NCBI GenBank assembly: GCA_018398585.1
Contig: JAGTTD010000010.1
Location: 30,482,638 to 30,546,637, forward strand
DNA: 64,000 nt
From: Simmondsia chinensis
Lineage: Eukaryota > Streptophyta > Magnoliopsida > Caryophyllales > Simmondsiaceae
Reading direction: 5' to 3'
Shown here: positions 11,250-22,089 of the stretch, in pieces
Layout of the letters: each line of letters starts with the position of its first letter
Position numbering within the stretch: the first letter of the stretch is position 1
Made by a program: the position numbers and the translations under genes
Notes under the pieces: generated by a model
What the model was told of the DNA's origin: nothing
Database searches by the model: none
What the model saw: only the letters and a program-made list of their open reading frames with translations

Positions 11250-12010
11250 TTCCCTATCCATGGCGGTACAAATCATTTTAGGACTGGGGGACTTCGTCCC
11301 TCTTCACAGTCCAAACTTCATTTCAGCAGTGGGACAAATCATTTTAGGACTGGGGGAGTTCGTCCCTATTCACAGTCTAAACTTTATTTCAGCAGTGGTA
11401 CAAATTATTTTTAAGACTGGGGGACATCGTCCCTGTTCATAATCCGAACTTCATTTCAACAGTGGTACAAATCATTTTAGGACCTGTTCACAGTCCAAAC
11501 TTCATTTCAGCGGTGGTACAAATCATTTTAGGACTGGAGGGCTTCGTCCCTGTTCACAGTCTAAACTTCATTTCAACAGAGGTATAAATCGTTTTAGGAT
11601 TGGGGGACTTCGTCCCTGTTCACAATCCAAACTTCAGTTCAGTGATGGTACAAATTATTTTAAGACTGGGGGACTTCATCCCTGTTCACAATCCGAACTT
11701 CATTTTAGCGGTGGTACAAATTATTTTAGGACTAGAGGACTTCATCCCTATTCACAGTCCGAACTTTATTTCAATGGTTGTATAAATCATCTTTAGACTG
11801 GGGACTTCGCCTCAGTCATTCCCTTATTTTAGTAATAAATCCCTTTAACACTAGGAGACTTCATCTCATCCATTTCCTTATCTTAAGTGGCGCGAACCAT
11901 TTTGACATTGAGAGATTTTATCTCAATTCACAACTTCAGCTTCTTCATCCTAACGGCTCAAAACATTTTTCACCACTATGGGACTTCTCCCCCAGGTCAC
12001 AGGCTAGGCG
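11250..12010. repeat. 66-bp tandem array with hairpin in every unit
   Basis: Units start at GTACAAATCATTTTAGGACTG and repeat about every 65-66 bp (11267, 11332, 11397, 11464, then a shortened unit, 11515, 11581, 11647, 11713, 11779). Each contains GGGGACTTCGTCCC, an inner hairpin, enclosed by GGACTG...CAGTCC, an outer stem. Past 11780 the units diverge but keep a hairpin at the same place (GGAGACTTCATCTC, GAGAGATTTTATCTC). The array lies in the interior of the 3835-15146 element. Confidence 0.88.
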
Positions 12011-13412
12011 TTATCTTCGTCACAAACGGTGAACCACTCCATAATCAGAAAGCTTTACAATTAGCAATAGTTAAAAGTACATTCTTTTTGCACGATGCAA
12101 AGCAAGTAAAAACAATTACAAGTGAAGAATTGCACATCCATAAGGGGTAATCCTTTTCAAAACTAGTAAACTTTGTCCTCAATCGTGCTACGTTACACAA
12201 CATTATGGCATATCCAGAAGACTTCGCTGCTCGTCATAAATCAAATTACAACTGTCAAACTTGGTTGCTTATCGCAGCTTGATAAAATATTTCTAATAAA
12301 ACAATCTGAAATAAGCCGCATTTCTTATTACGCCTAAGTAACTCATACTCCAACCAACCTTTTACTAAGCTATCTAATACCACAACTGATCAACAACTTA
12401 ATAAGGGCAGTGCAAGGTATTATCTTTATCTTTTTAGCCACATTTATAATCCTATATGTACAGTGGTGGCACGTAATGAGTAATTCCAAACCACGTTATT
12501 CAAAACAATGACATATGTAAGGCTTCATTACCCATAAGAAACCGAACTACGATTACAAAAATCGGAGGCTCGTCGCAGCCCCGCAAACTATTTTTAATAG
12601 GAAGGTCCAACATAGACCGCACCTGTTACCATCCCTGAGCAACCCACACCTCAACTAACTATTTGTTAGTTAGGCACTACTATTGGCCAATAACTTAAGA
12701 AAAATAATACAAGAGGTCACTTTTATCTGCCTAACTCTAGGCACTTATTAACCACCTACTCAAGATGACGGTAACAAGTTAGTGACATATGAACATAAAT
12801 GATAACTCGATAATAAGAAGCCCTTTAGAGTGTGGCAATCTGAACAAAACGCTAGGAGTAAGATGAACTAGTTCAACATCCACAATGAGCTAATTCAATA
12901 TGGTCTTGAACTTTCCTACAATCCACTTTAAACTCCTATCATGGCCTATACAACTTAGCAATAGGTGTTGCTCAGTAATAAGCGTCATGATAAGAGGATA
13001 TTGAAGGCTGGTTGTTGTTAAGCCATATATTGAACACAAGTGCTTCAAAAATTAACAATAGTCTATACGATGAATCACATCCTTCGGATAATATTCATGT
13101 GCAAAGTGCATTATATGAATACTAGTAATCACTATTCCTGCGATTATTTGCAACCGCTAAACAGAATGCATATCAAGCTCATTAGTTCATAGATGAATGC
13201 TAGAGGTAAATCAATGATAGTCAAAGACATCCTTTGGAAATGATATACCATATGCTTGATTTACTTTTTATTTGGCATGTAAAAGCCCTTAAGGTGTGTT
13301 AATTTTAGTAACCTGTCTTTACTTCGATATATGTCCTCAATGCGCTTATACTATCTCAATTATGCTTGCTACCTTAACCTATCCAGGTATTCTGTACATG
13401 ACACTCAACATT
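12011..13412. other. no recognisable feature
   Basis: Interior of the large non-autonomous LTR element. No coding motif, RNA gene or clear repeat was recognised in either strand. Confidence 0.4.
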
Positions 13413-13757
13413 TACCAAGTGTATATTCATCATCATGGTCCACCCTGGTACAATCACCCTCAACGGGTGCAACAATCATCACCATGGTCTGCCCTTGTGC
13501 AATCACCTGCAACGGGTGCAACGTTCATCACCATGGTCCGCCTTGGTGCAATCACTCGCAACGGATGCAACTTTCATCCCCGTGGTCCGCCCTTGTGCAA
13601 TCACCCACAACGGGTGCAACATTCATCACCATGGTCCTCCCTGGGGCAATCACCTGCAACGGGTGCAACATTCATCACCATGGTCTGCCGTAGTGCAATC
13701 ACCCGCAACAGTTGCAACATTTATCACCATTGTCCACCCCGCCCCAATCACCCGTAA
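13413..13757. repeat. 49-bp tandem array
   Basis: The marker CAACGGGTGCAAC recurs at 13462, 13511, 13560, 13609, 13658 and 13707, an exact 49-bp period, about seven units. The unit also carries TCATCACCATGGTCCGCCC. Since 49 is not a multiple of three and the unit lacks stops in the plus strand, all three forward frames stay open (three overlapping frames of 108-153 codons). None is taken as a gene. There are no spacers, so it is not a CRISPR array. Confidence 0.93.
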
Positions 13758-14518
13758 TTGAGCACAACATCCCTCAAGAACATACTCATCACATTAATTA
13801 CAACACGATATATTATACATTGTTGACTCGGGCAGTAAACGAACAACGCAATATATTTGGCACTTTAATCTCGTTCAAAGCAGGCTACACCTATCACCGG
13901 TATACCAACTAGGTGTATGAATTCAACCACCTCTGCCTCTAGCCAGAGGTGTCTTTGTCTATCAAAATAACATTGGGATGGATACAGCACATTCATCACC
14001 TTGTGGGTGTTATTGACCAAATACTAATATATCTAGTGACTAATCATGATACTGATATCCTTACATGTTCAACACGTAGAGCTTGAATCATGATGAATGC
14101 TCATTGGTATAAAGCAACAAAATGCTTGAGTACTCTAAGTTTCAAAAAGACCTTAGAAGCCCGGACTCTTCTAAACATTCTTACACAAATAAGAGTTGCG
14201 ACATAAAACGCTTTACCTATACCCCCGATAACGCTAAACACCATATTAAAGTTCATGTGGGGTCATGCGACCAATTAAAAGTCATGTTGGCTTAAACATC
14301 CTATTAAGTGCCAAATACCTTGTTACACATCTTATTCAGATCGTACGCTCTATTGATTTCGAGTCAAAATCAAAATACACATCAACAAAAATTATAAAGG
14401 GCCAAAACAGAACACTAAATATCGCCATCACTCAGAAAAATGATGTATAATAGCAAGCTAAGAACAAGACAGATCTATTACTTCGTGAGTGAACTTGGAG
14501 TTACCACGGTTCGCTCCT
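13758..14518. other. no recognisable feature
   Basis: The 3' untranslated interior of the large LTR element, ending in the purine tract at about 14519-14531. Nothing coding was recognised. Confidence 0.4.
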
Positions 14519-14536
14519 GAAGTAGGGGGACTAATA

Positions 14537-15146
14537 TGTTGGTAAACTATAATTGAGCAGCTTGCTAAGTAGGTTATACAGACAATTATTTGGACAAAAA
14601 TAAAAGCAAAATCAACACTATTTGCCGTGTAGAGGCAAAATCAACACTAGTCGCCCAGTAGAGATAAAAAAACAACATTATTTGTCCAGTAGGAGGAAAA
14701 TCAACACAATTCGCCTAGTAGAGATAAAAATTAATATTATTCACCCAGTAAGGGTAAAAATTTACATAATTCGCCCATATAATAACCAAACAAATTAAAC
14801 TTATCTATCTTCACTTCTTTTAAGATACATTTTGAAAATAATAAAAGAAACTTAATTTGTAAGAAAAGGAAAAGGACACTTATCCAAATACTAAAAATAT
14901 CATCCTACCACTATAAATAGAAAAAAGGGGAATGAAAGAAGGGGGAAAAAAGGAATGGATAACGGAAATCTTGATAATCTTTAAGTAGCTTGAGTTTAAC
15001 TTTTTCCCAAACACCTACAAAACACCACAAACAGGGAATATCAAGTCGAGCGTGCAGCTAGAGCTTGAGTTCAGCTTATCCTAACAAACCCCACCTCATA
15101 CAGAACTTCAAAATGATGAATAAGCACACTAACCAAATTCATCACA
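14537..15146 (+). repeat. 3' LTR of the 3835-15146 element
   Basis: Starts TGTTGGTAAACTATAATTGAG after the purine tract and ends TTCATCACA. It matches 3835-4628 but has a shorter minisatellite (about 14610-14790) and only short purine runs where the partner has 40 G. Confidence 0.82.
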
Positions 15147-15151
15147 AATAG

Positions 15152-16346
15152 ATAACATTGTTTTATTTTATAAAATTAAAGGTAACGCAATTGAGTGAAG
15201 GAAAATGAAGATAAAATAATGATAATCAAAAGTTTGATTTTCATTACTTTGAAAGTAATTGTCCCTTTGATTCTCATAAATATATGCATATGTGAATATA
15301 GTGAAATATTTACATGTTTACTTTGCAATATAATGCCCCATTAAATATTGCATGAATAAATATTTTCAAAAAAATTAACTCACGCATGCAATTAATGACG
15401 TATCCTCATAACGATCTAGTGGGTAGTATGTCCATGAACATTTGTTAATGGAGCTACAAGGTTAATAGACGTACAATTAATTAGAGTAATACATGCATGT
15501 TCATATATATGAAAAATATTTTATGTATAAGCATGGATATTAGTGCGACAATGAGATTAATGCATGTATGCATGTTAATATAATCATGAATTTTTTTGAT
15601 TTTAATTTACGAACATGTATGCTTTATGTTTACTCGGTAAAAACGGAAGTGATGTAAATTTGAATGAAATTAAAATTAGTGGATCATTTAAGGTAAATAT
15701 TTTATGATTATTTTGTATATATTGATCCCTAATGTCACCAATATAAAGCTATTCAAATTGAAGTTCATGGTTAAATATGATAAAAGAAGTTATATAAAAG
15801 CACTTGGAAATGATGACTCATTATTTCAAAATTAAACGCATATCTCCGACGGGTTTTTCAATTTTATTTAATGTAATATTTCAATGGAAACATGCATGCA
15901 TGTGAAAAGTTTAATCACCTATAATAATTAAAGCGGTAGAAGTAATGTCTACATGCATTTTTAAGGGCATATGCATATGAGGTTAAGCAATCTGTAATTA
16001 GTTGGAGCAATAACCGTGTTTCTTTTCATGTAATTGGTTAAAATGAAATGCATTTATACAATTGAATGTTAAGATGCTCAAATTGAGTGATAATATATGC
16101 AATTTTTGCATGGAAAATAAGATTATTATGTGATTTTATATTCACATGTTATTATTAGTCATCAAAGTGACAAATTTTAAGAGTATATTAATACTGAATT
16201 CTGATGACCCCTATGTTACCCATAAAGTTTGATGCTTATAAATAGCATGATAATTCATATAATTTAACTATGGGTAAATTGAATTTCTTAAGATGTAAAT
16301 ATAAATGAGCACATAAAAGTGCCTTTGAATCTTTCATTGCAACAAC
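15152..16346. other. AT-rich DNA, nothing recognised
   Basis: About 1.2 kb of AT-rich sequence with many ATGCAT/CATGCATG words. It contains GCTTATAAATAGCATG at about 16232, a possible TATA region. No gene follows because the CACTA element starts at 16350. Confidence 0.4.
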
Positions 16347-16349
16347 AAC

Positions 16350-19300
16350 CACTACGAAAAAGTGACTATTGCAAACAGCAAGATTGTTATTGGCAATGAT
16401 GATTTTTTTTGTTGAGAAAGGCTTTACCAACAAAAATTGGTCTGTTGCTAAGCTATTGGTACATGCTTTGTTGGTAAAGGCTTTACCAACAGAAATATAA
16501 AGTTGTTGGTAATGACTCCTCAATAGCAACAGTTGTTCTTTTGTTGTTAAATGTCATACCAACAAAAGCTTTTTGTTAGTAAAAGTTGTACAAACAAGTA
16601 ATTGTCTATTGTTAAAACATATACCAACAAAAACTTTCCATTGGTAAAGGGTATACCAACAAAAGATTGTTGATTGGTAAAAGATATACCGACTAAGACT
16701 TTCTGTTGGTAATACATATACCAACAAAAAATATCCATTGACAAACGATTTCCCAACAATTATTTTTTTTATTTTTTTTTTTACTCTCTTCACTAATACA
16801 TAATTTCTTCTAGGCAATACCCTATAGTACAATATTTTTGTCGATATTTCTTAGCACATCATGTTTAACCTATTATATATAATGTCATACTAAAAGTGGG
16901 ACAAAAAACAAAGATTGACTAATAAAATTAATATATTGTTGTCAAACATCCAACATATGTACAACTCCGTCCATGTCTTACAATAATCCACAACAAAAAG
17001 ACAAACCATCCAAAACAAATCTACAACTCCATCAAAATTCTAATCCAACCAATTCAAATAACTAAAAGAAAAAGCCATTGTCTACTCGAAAGTTCTAAGA
17101 TGTAATATGTCCACAACAAAACCATTCAACATCATTCAAGAGTCAACAAAGAGTTGTGCACCATCTCCTATACATCATCTTCATATTCTCTACGACATCT
17201 TCCTCGTTAAGCTCCTCATCAAGCTCATCATCCATTGGTTTTTCACTTTCCTGTTACAATGATTAATAAAGACATCAGCTTATAACTTAAGCTCAATTCC
17301 AATCTTAACAAATTATAAAGTTATACATGAGAGGTTGCATATGAGAATTTTACAAGGTACTGCATCTAAGCAATCATGAAACCACATTTGATCAAAAAAA
17401 GTGAGTAAATGATCCCATGCTATCTGTATGGCTAATCCCTTATTTTTCACTTATCAATTGAAATTGCTAATTTTAGTGGGTAGACAATTATATATCCAAT
17501 GATAATTATTAAACATCCGACTAAGAACCATCAATGTCTAACAAGCCTAACAATCTCAACGCAACAACCTTAAAAAATCACCAAAACCCAATGGAAACAA
17601 ATCAAGATAAGTTGAACAACACATATTAGTCATTAGTAGAAGCAGCTGCTAAATAAACCAACATTCTAGCTATCTTAATTTGAGTTTATTGAAGACATGA
17701 TTGACTATTATGTAAAAGATATTTTTGTAATACCCTCAGACATGAATAGGTTGCATTTAGTTTGCTAGAACATACATACAAATGCGTTTGAATATTAAAA
17801 ACCATTAAAGGAGTATTAATATTAATGATTGCAAATAAGCACATACTATGTAGGCAAAGGCTCCAGAACAAAGATATTATATGGTCAAATTTGATCCTTA
17901 CCAACCTACAGTAGAATATTCATTCAAACTTTCGCAAATATAAGGATTGCGATCGCCACATTCTCTTATGTAATGGTTGCTACACCTTGTTTCTGTGACA
18001 CTGCAATCATAGCTACATCATTAACCATCCAAACCACTTCTCATGCTTTGAATTCGTAAATGCAAGCTATCTTCACTAGTATTCAATGTAGATACATTAT
18101 GTGTGGACGCCAAAATAAACTACATTTCACAAGTCATGGCCTAACCCATGAATATATGTAGACAGCTTATAGTCTTAAATTGCGAGTTTGATTGTAGTCA
18201 CAGAGTTTGTGATAGGTTGTTGTGAACATAAGTAATGGGTCATGGTTGTGTTGGGAAGTCATGAATATTTCTGATTTCAATAACTGTAATTCTTTGAATC
18301 TGTATTTCGACTCTAAAGTCTTCAGACCAACCTTTTTTAACACCATCTCACAAAAGCTCTTTGAAGCATCTTGTCAAACACCTTATCTACGAAACATTTT
18401 CACAACACAATTAACTTACAATTAATCACACAATCTCACTAAGAAGAATGTCAAAATTAATAAACTAATAAATCCTTCTCCTTAAATTTATCACTCGAAA
18501 AAAAGGGGGGGGGGGGGGGGGGGGGGGGGGGTGGTGTGGGGGGTGTGGAAGGAAGGAGGAACAAATGGGCAACTCTCTATACCAGATCTATCTTCAACGT
18601 AGAGCTAGCACCACCACCCACTTAGAACTACCCCCAACAACTAGCAATGACCACCAACACAAATTTCAGCAAAATTCATGTCTCATATAACAAATTCACA
18701 TGTTTTGAAAAAAATAAGTGTAAAATGTATATAAACAATTCGTGTTTGATACCAGCAATTTGGGGCGTTTAGCCTAGCATGAGCACCGGAAAACAGATGG
18801 CGGACTGAGTAGCGGTGTGTGTAGGTCGACGCGGTCGGTGACGAGCTCTGTGAGAGTGAGCAGCGGCGTGTGGAGGCTGGCGTGGTGGCTTTCGACTCGA
18901 GGTCTGTGTGCCTGACTATTGGGGACTCGTCTGCGTTAAGGCTTAGGGAGGCAAGTGGACGGCGGCGTCTGGGGGGCGGTGGTGATGAAGCGGAGGTCAG
19001 GGAGCGATGTCTGTTTTAGGGCTAGCTGGTTTGTCGTTTTAGAACGACGGAGTTAGGGCTTAGTCGTGGTTACGACAAAAGTCTTTGTGGTTCTAGTTAG
19101 GCTTTTGTTTGGACAAAATATTAGGGTTAGAATCGTAAGTATTGGAGGGAAAATGAAATTTGAGGGGGAACTGAAAATTGAGTTAAAAAGTTTAGTTTTT
19201 TTTTAGTTTAAAAATTAATAACTTTATTTGTTGTAGTAATTTTGTTGGTATTGTAAAAATAATGCTACTACGTCCATTGATAAATATTTTTGTTGATAGT

Positions 19301-20211
19301 AGTCAAATACTAATAATTTATTTGTTGATTTGATCTGTTGCTGATAACTATTGGCCAAAATTAATGAGCTAGTTTGTCAGTAATAACTCTGTTAGTAATA
19401 TAAAAATAATATTACTAATAAATTTGTCTTATGTTAAATAACTTTATTGATATTGATATCAACAATTTTGGTTTTTTTTTTTTTTGGTTGGAAAAAGAGT
19501 ACCTGATCGATAAAATTTTAAAACTTTAGGATACCTAAGTAAAAAAAATTTTAAACCTCAACGTACTCTATTATATATTTTGAAACATCAGATAACCTAG
19601 ATGATAAGTAATCAAACCCCAAGATACTTAAGTGATATTTTTTCTTATAAAAAAGAATAAGAGTGGGGCCTATTTTACACCCCTGCACACCGTCATTTGG
19701 ACTATTTCATTAATTATGTTTATCTTTTTAAACTAAAAATTACTTTGTTAAGTTTAGAAAATATAAAAATTAATATATCAAATTTCATGGTATTAATATA
19801 TAATTTACTCTACCATAAAATATTCATAAGTCTTAATATTTCTAAAAAATTTATTTATTAGTTAATAAATTTGTTTGTATTGATCTAGTCGATTCTATCA
19901 AAGTTTATTTCTGTTGGTATGGATCTAGTCGATACCAACAACATTTATTTATGTTGGTATGGATCTAGTCAATACCAACAACATTTATTTATGTTAGTAT
20001 TTATTTGGTCAATACCAACAAAAATAAATTTTGTTGGAATTGACTAGATCAATACCAACACAAATATATTCTTGTTGAGATTATGCCTTTTTTATTTTGA
20101 ATTTTCCCTTTAAGTTATTACCAACCTTAACATTTTGTTGTTGGTAATGTATAGATAGCACCAACAGAGCCTGAAGTACTATTGTTGGTAAAGTCCACAT
20201 TTTTTGCAGTG
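16350..20211. mobile_element. CACTA (En/Spm) transposon, non-autonomous
   Basis: Begins CACTACGAAAAAGTGACTATT. Its other end, reverse-complemented, begins CACTGCAAAAAATGTGGACT, an imperfect terminal inverted repeat of the CACTA type. The 3-bp TSD AAC flanks both sides (16347-16349 and 20212-20214), as expected for this superfamily. Subterminal regions (about 16420-16760 and 19880-20190) are dense in a TACCAACA/TGTTGGTA motif in both orientations, the usual transposase-binding array. No transposase frame was found in 3.86 kb, so it would need a helper. A GC-rich segment (18770-19080) differs from the rest and could be captured sequence. A run of 27 G lies at 18505-18531. Confidence 0.88.
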
Positions 20212-20399
20212 AACAAACCCAATGCCTTTGAATCTTTCATTGATATTGAATTATGCATTATGATAATGTGAAGTAAAGTATATTAAGATGAATATCGTTT
20301 ATGTACAATTTGTAGATCGAAAGTTCGAATTTCAATGAAAGATGATATACCTATATCATATGACGAAAATCATGTTGTGTAGGAAAAAATCCGTAAAAA

Positions 20400-21340
20400 G
20401 TTCTAAAACTTAGAAGAAGTAAAAGAGCCAAGAAAGATAACTCTTTCGGTCTAGATTTTAATAAATTTCTGGTGGTATGAACTAGACAATATGTATGGCC
20501 AAGTTCCATATTGTTGGGTAAAAGAATATGATCCTATGGCGAGACTATGAAGTCTCTTGATATAACTTTTGGAAAGGGGCAATAAATGAATTGGATACAT
20601 GTGTATATAGTAAATTTAATAATGATAAATGACACATTATCTTTTGTATGTTGATTACATTTTGATATTTGGCATGGATAATAAATATCACATGGAGGTA
20701 CTCCAATAGTATAATTAGAATATGAAAAGGCCCAATATAGCCTTTGTTGTTGGAAAACCAAGTGGATATAGTAGCAATTCAAGTAAAATTTACTGGCATG
20801 TGGTACATAAGGTACTGTAACAACCATGAATTATCATATTATTTTTAATGGGTATTCTTCTATTTAGAAGAATACTTGGATGCATGTTGTATACATCTCC
20901 GATTAAGAGAATTACGCTTCTATAAGCTAGTGGGTGTTGCTAAATAGTGGGGGTGTTATTCCTTGGGTTTCAAGAAAGAAATATGTATCATTAATTCCAC
21001 TATGATTGTAGAGTTTATTGCTCTGGTTTCTGCTTGTAAAAAAACAGAATGATTAAGGATCTTTTGTTTAAGATTCCTCTGTGGCATTAGCCAATATCAT
21101 CTAGTTCTATCCATTGTGATATTGAGGCTATGCTTTCAAATGCATAAGAGTAAAGTATATATTGAAGGTCCGAACACATCAGTATGAGACATTGTTATGT
21201 GAAACAACTCATGAAAGTTTGAGTGATCATGGTGGACTTTGAGAATGCAAGTCAGAATCTAGTAGATCTCTTATTGAAAAGCCTTGCTAGAGACTTGGTA
21301 ATAAATATGAGTAAAGGGATGGGTAAAACCCGTCAATTTT
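20400..21340 (+). pseudogene. copia reverse transcriptase-RNase H remnant
   Basis: Short matches in several frames, in the correct order. First the integrase-RT linker KRAKKDNSFGLDFNKFLV (about 20425). Then a DTCVYSKFNNDK segment of the RT palm (about 20590-20630). Then STMIVEFIALVSACKKTE (about 20990-21050), the RNase H motif normally STMEAEFIALASACKEAEW. A tail region follows, normally ending in a TKGLARD-KGMGL-like motif (to about 21330). Multiple frameshifts and stops show long inactivity. Confidence 0.7.
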
Positions 21341-21624
21341 AGTCACCCATGATGGACCATTAACCCAATGCCCGGTACAACGCCAGGTCTTGCGTTCAAT
21401 GAGAGATTTCCATCATTCGTGTGATTGTAAGCACTAAAAGTAAAATTCTATCATAGATGTAGTGCTTGGTAACCTGTGACAAAGGGAAAAACAGGTTGAG
21501 CTTATGCTCTTAATGGGTTTGAGTAAACAATTGAATGCCATGTTGCAGGAACATGATCAATGGTGTCTACTTATGTAAGTGTGAAGTTTGGTCATTTAAA
21601 GGAGTGATTTAATGACAAGACTTT

Positions 21625-22014
21625 TGTTATAATTCCATAAAATGCATTAGTCCATTGATGTTTTGATTGAATTAAGCGTGCGAGGTTAAGAATTGTATTG
21701 AGTCTTTTTGAATTTGTAATCGGGCGCCAAAAGTGGTTGCAGCAGCAACTAACCTGTCCGTTTTCTGTGTTTTGGCGCCAGATCAGGTTTTAGGCTTGGT
21801 TATTGCTTTTCTTTGATTCAACGTACTAAGATCTACTATAAATAGATCTTAAGCTTGAATTTCTTGTTATCCAATTAATAAAAATCTGAATCCCTCTAGG
21901 GTTTCCCTCTTGTTCCTCATCTCCTTCTCTAATTTCTCATCCCTTTCACTTCTCTCTCTCATCTTACCTCTTTCCTTCACAAATTTAACTATCAATTAGG
22001 TTTGGTAGTTAACA
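21625..22014 (+). repeat. 5' LTR of chromovirus
   Basis: TGTTATAATTCC to TAGTTAACA. TATAAATA at 21837-21844 sits in an 8-bp inverted repeat (AAGATCTA at 21828-21835, TAGATCTT at 21843-21850). Upstream, GGCGCCAAAA (21723-21732) and TTTTGGCGCC (21770-21779) form a perfect 10-bp inverted pair whose core fits the E2F-site consensus. Confidence 0.95.
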
Positions 22015-22016
22015 TT

Positions 22017-22028
22017 TGGTATCAGAGC
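22017..22028 (+). other. primer-binding site, tRNA-Met type
   Basis: TGGTATCAGAGC lies two bases after the LTR end, complementary to the 3' end of initiator tRNA-Met and typical of plant LTR elements. Confidence 0.93.
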
Positions 22029-22089
22029 GAGATTCAAGTGGTCTTAGGCTTGAATTGAGCTGGCTAAATAAAAAAAACACGATCAAAGT

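Larger units (their letters stand above)
3835..15146 (+). mobile_element. large non-autonomous gypsy-type LTR element
   Basis: Two direct LTRs (3835-4628 and 14537-15146) begin TGTTGGTAAACTATAATTGAG and end AACCAAATTCATCACA. A PBS follows the first and a purine tract, GAAGTAGGGGGA, precedes the second. Flanks are GATAG (3830-3834) and AATAG (15147-15151), a TSD with one mismatch. The interior has no recognisable gag or pol. It carries a 188-bp satellite, degenerate repeats, a 66-bp hairpin array and a 49-bp array, and it is interrupted by the element at 4668-7697. Tat-lineage gypsy elements are known to carry tandem repeats in their 3' untranslated region, which fits. It probably depended on a relative such as the element at 1-2979. 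Confidence 0.7.

Noticed and set aside
13413..13757. CRISPR-like array
   Set aside because: The whole 49-bp unit repeats without unique spacers, and the DNA is plant nuclear sequence.
13296..13761. Three overlapping forward frames of 108-153 codons
   Set aside because: They come from a 49-bp tandem repeat that lacks stops; composition and overlap are not those of genes.
16236..16832. Minus-strand frames with repeated YYQxxVFVGI peptides
   Set aside because: They translate the subterminal TACCAACA repeats of the CACTA element.
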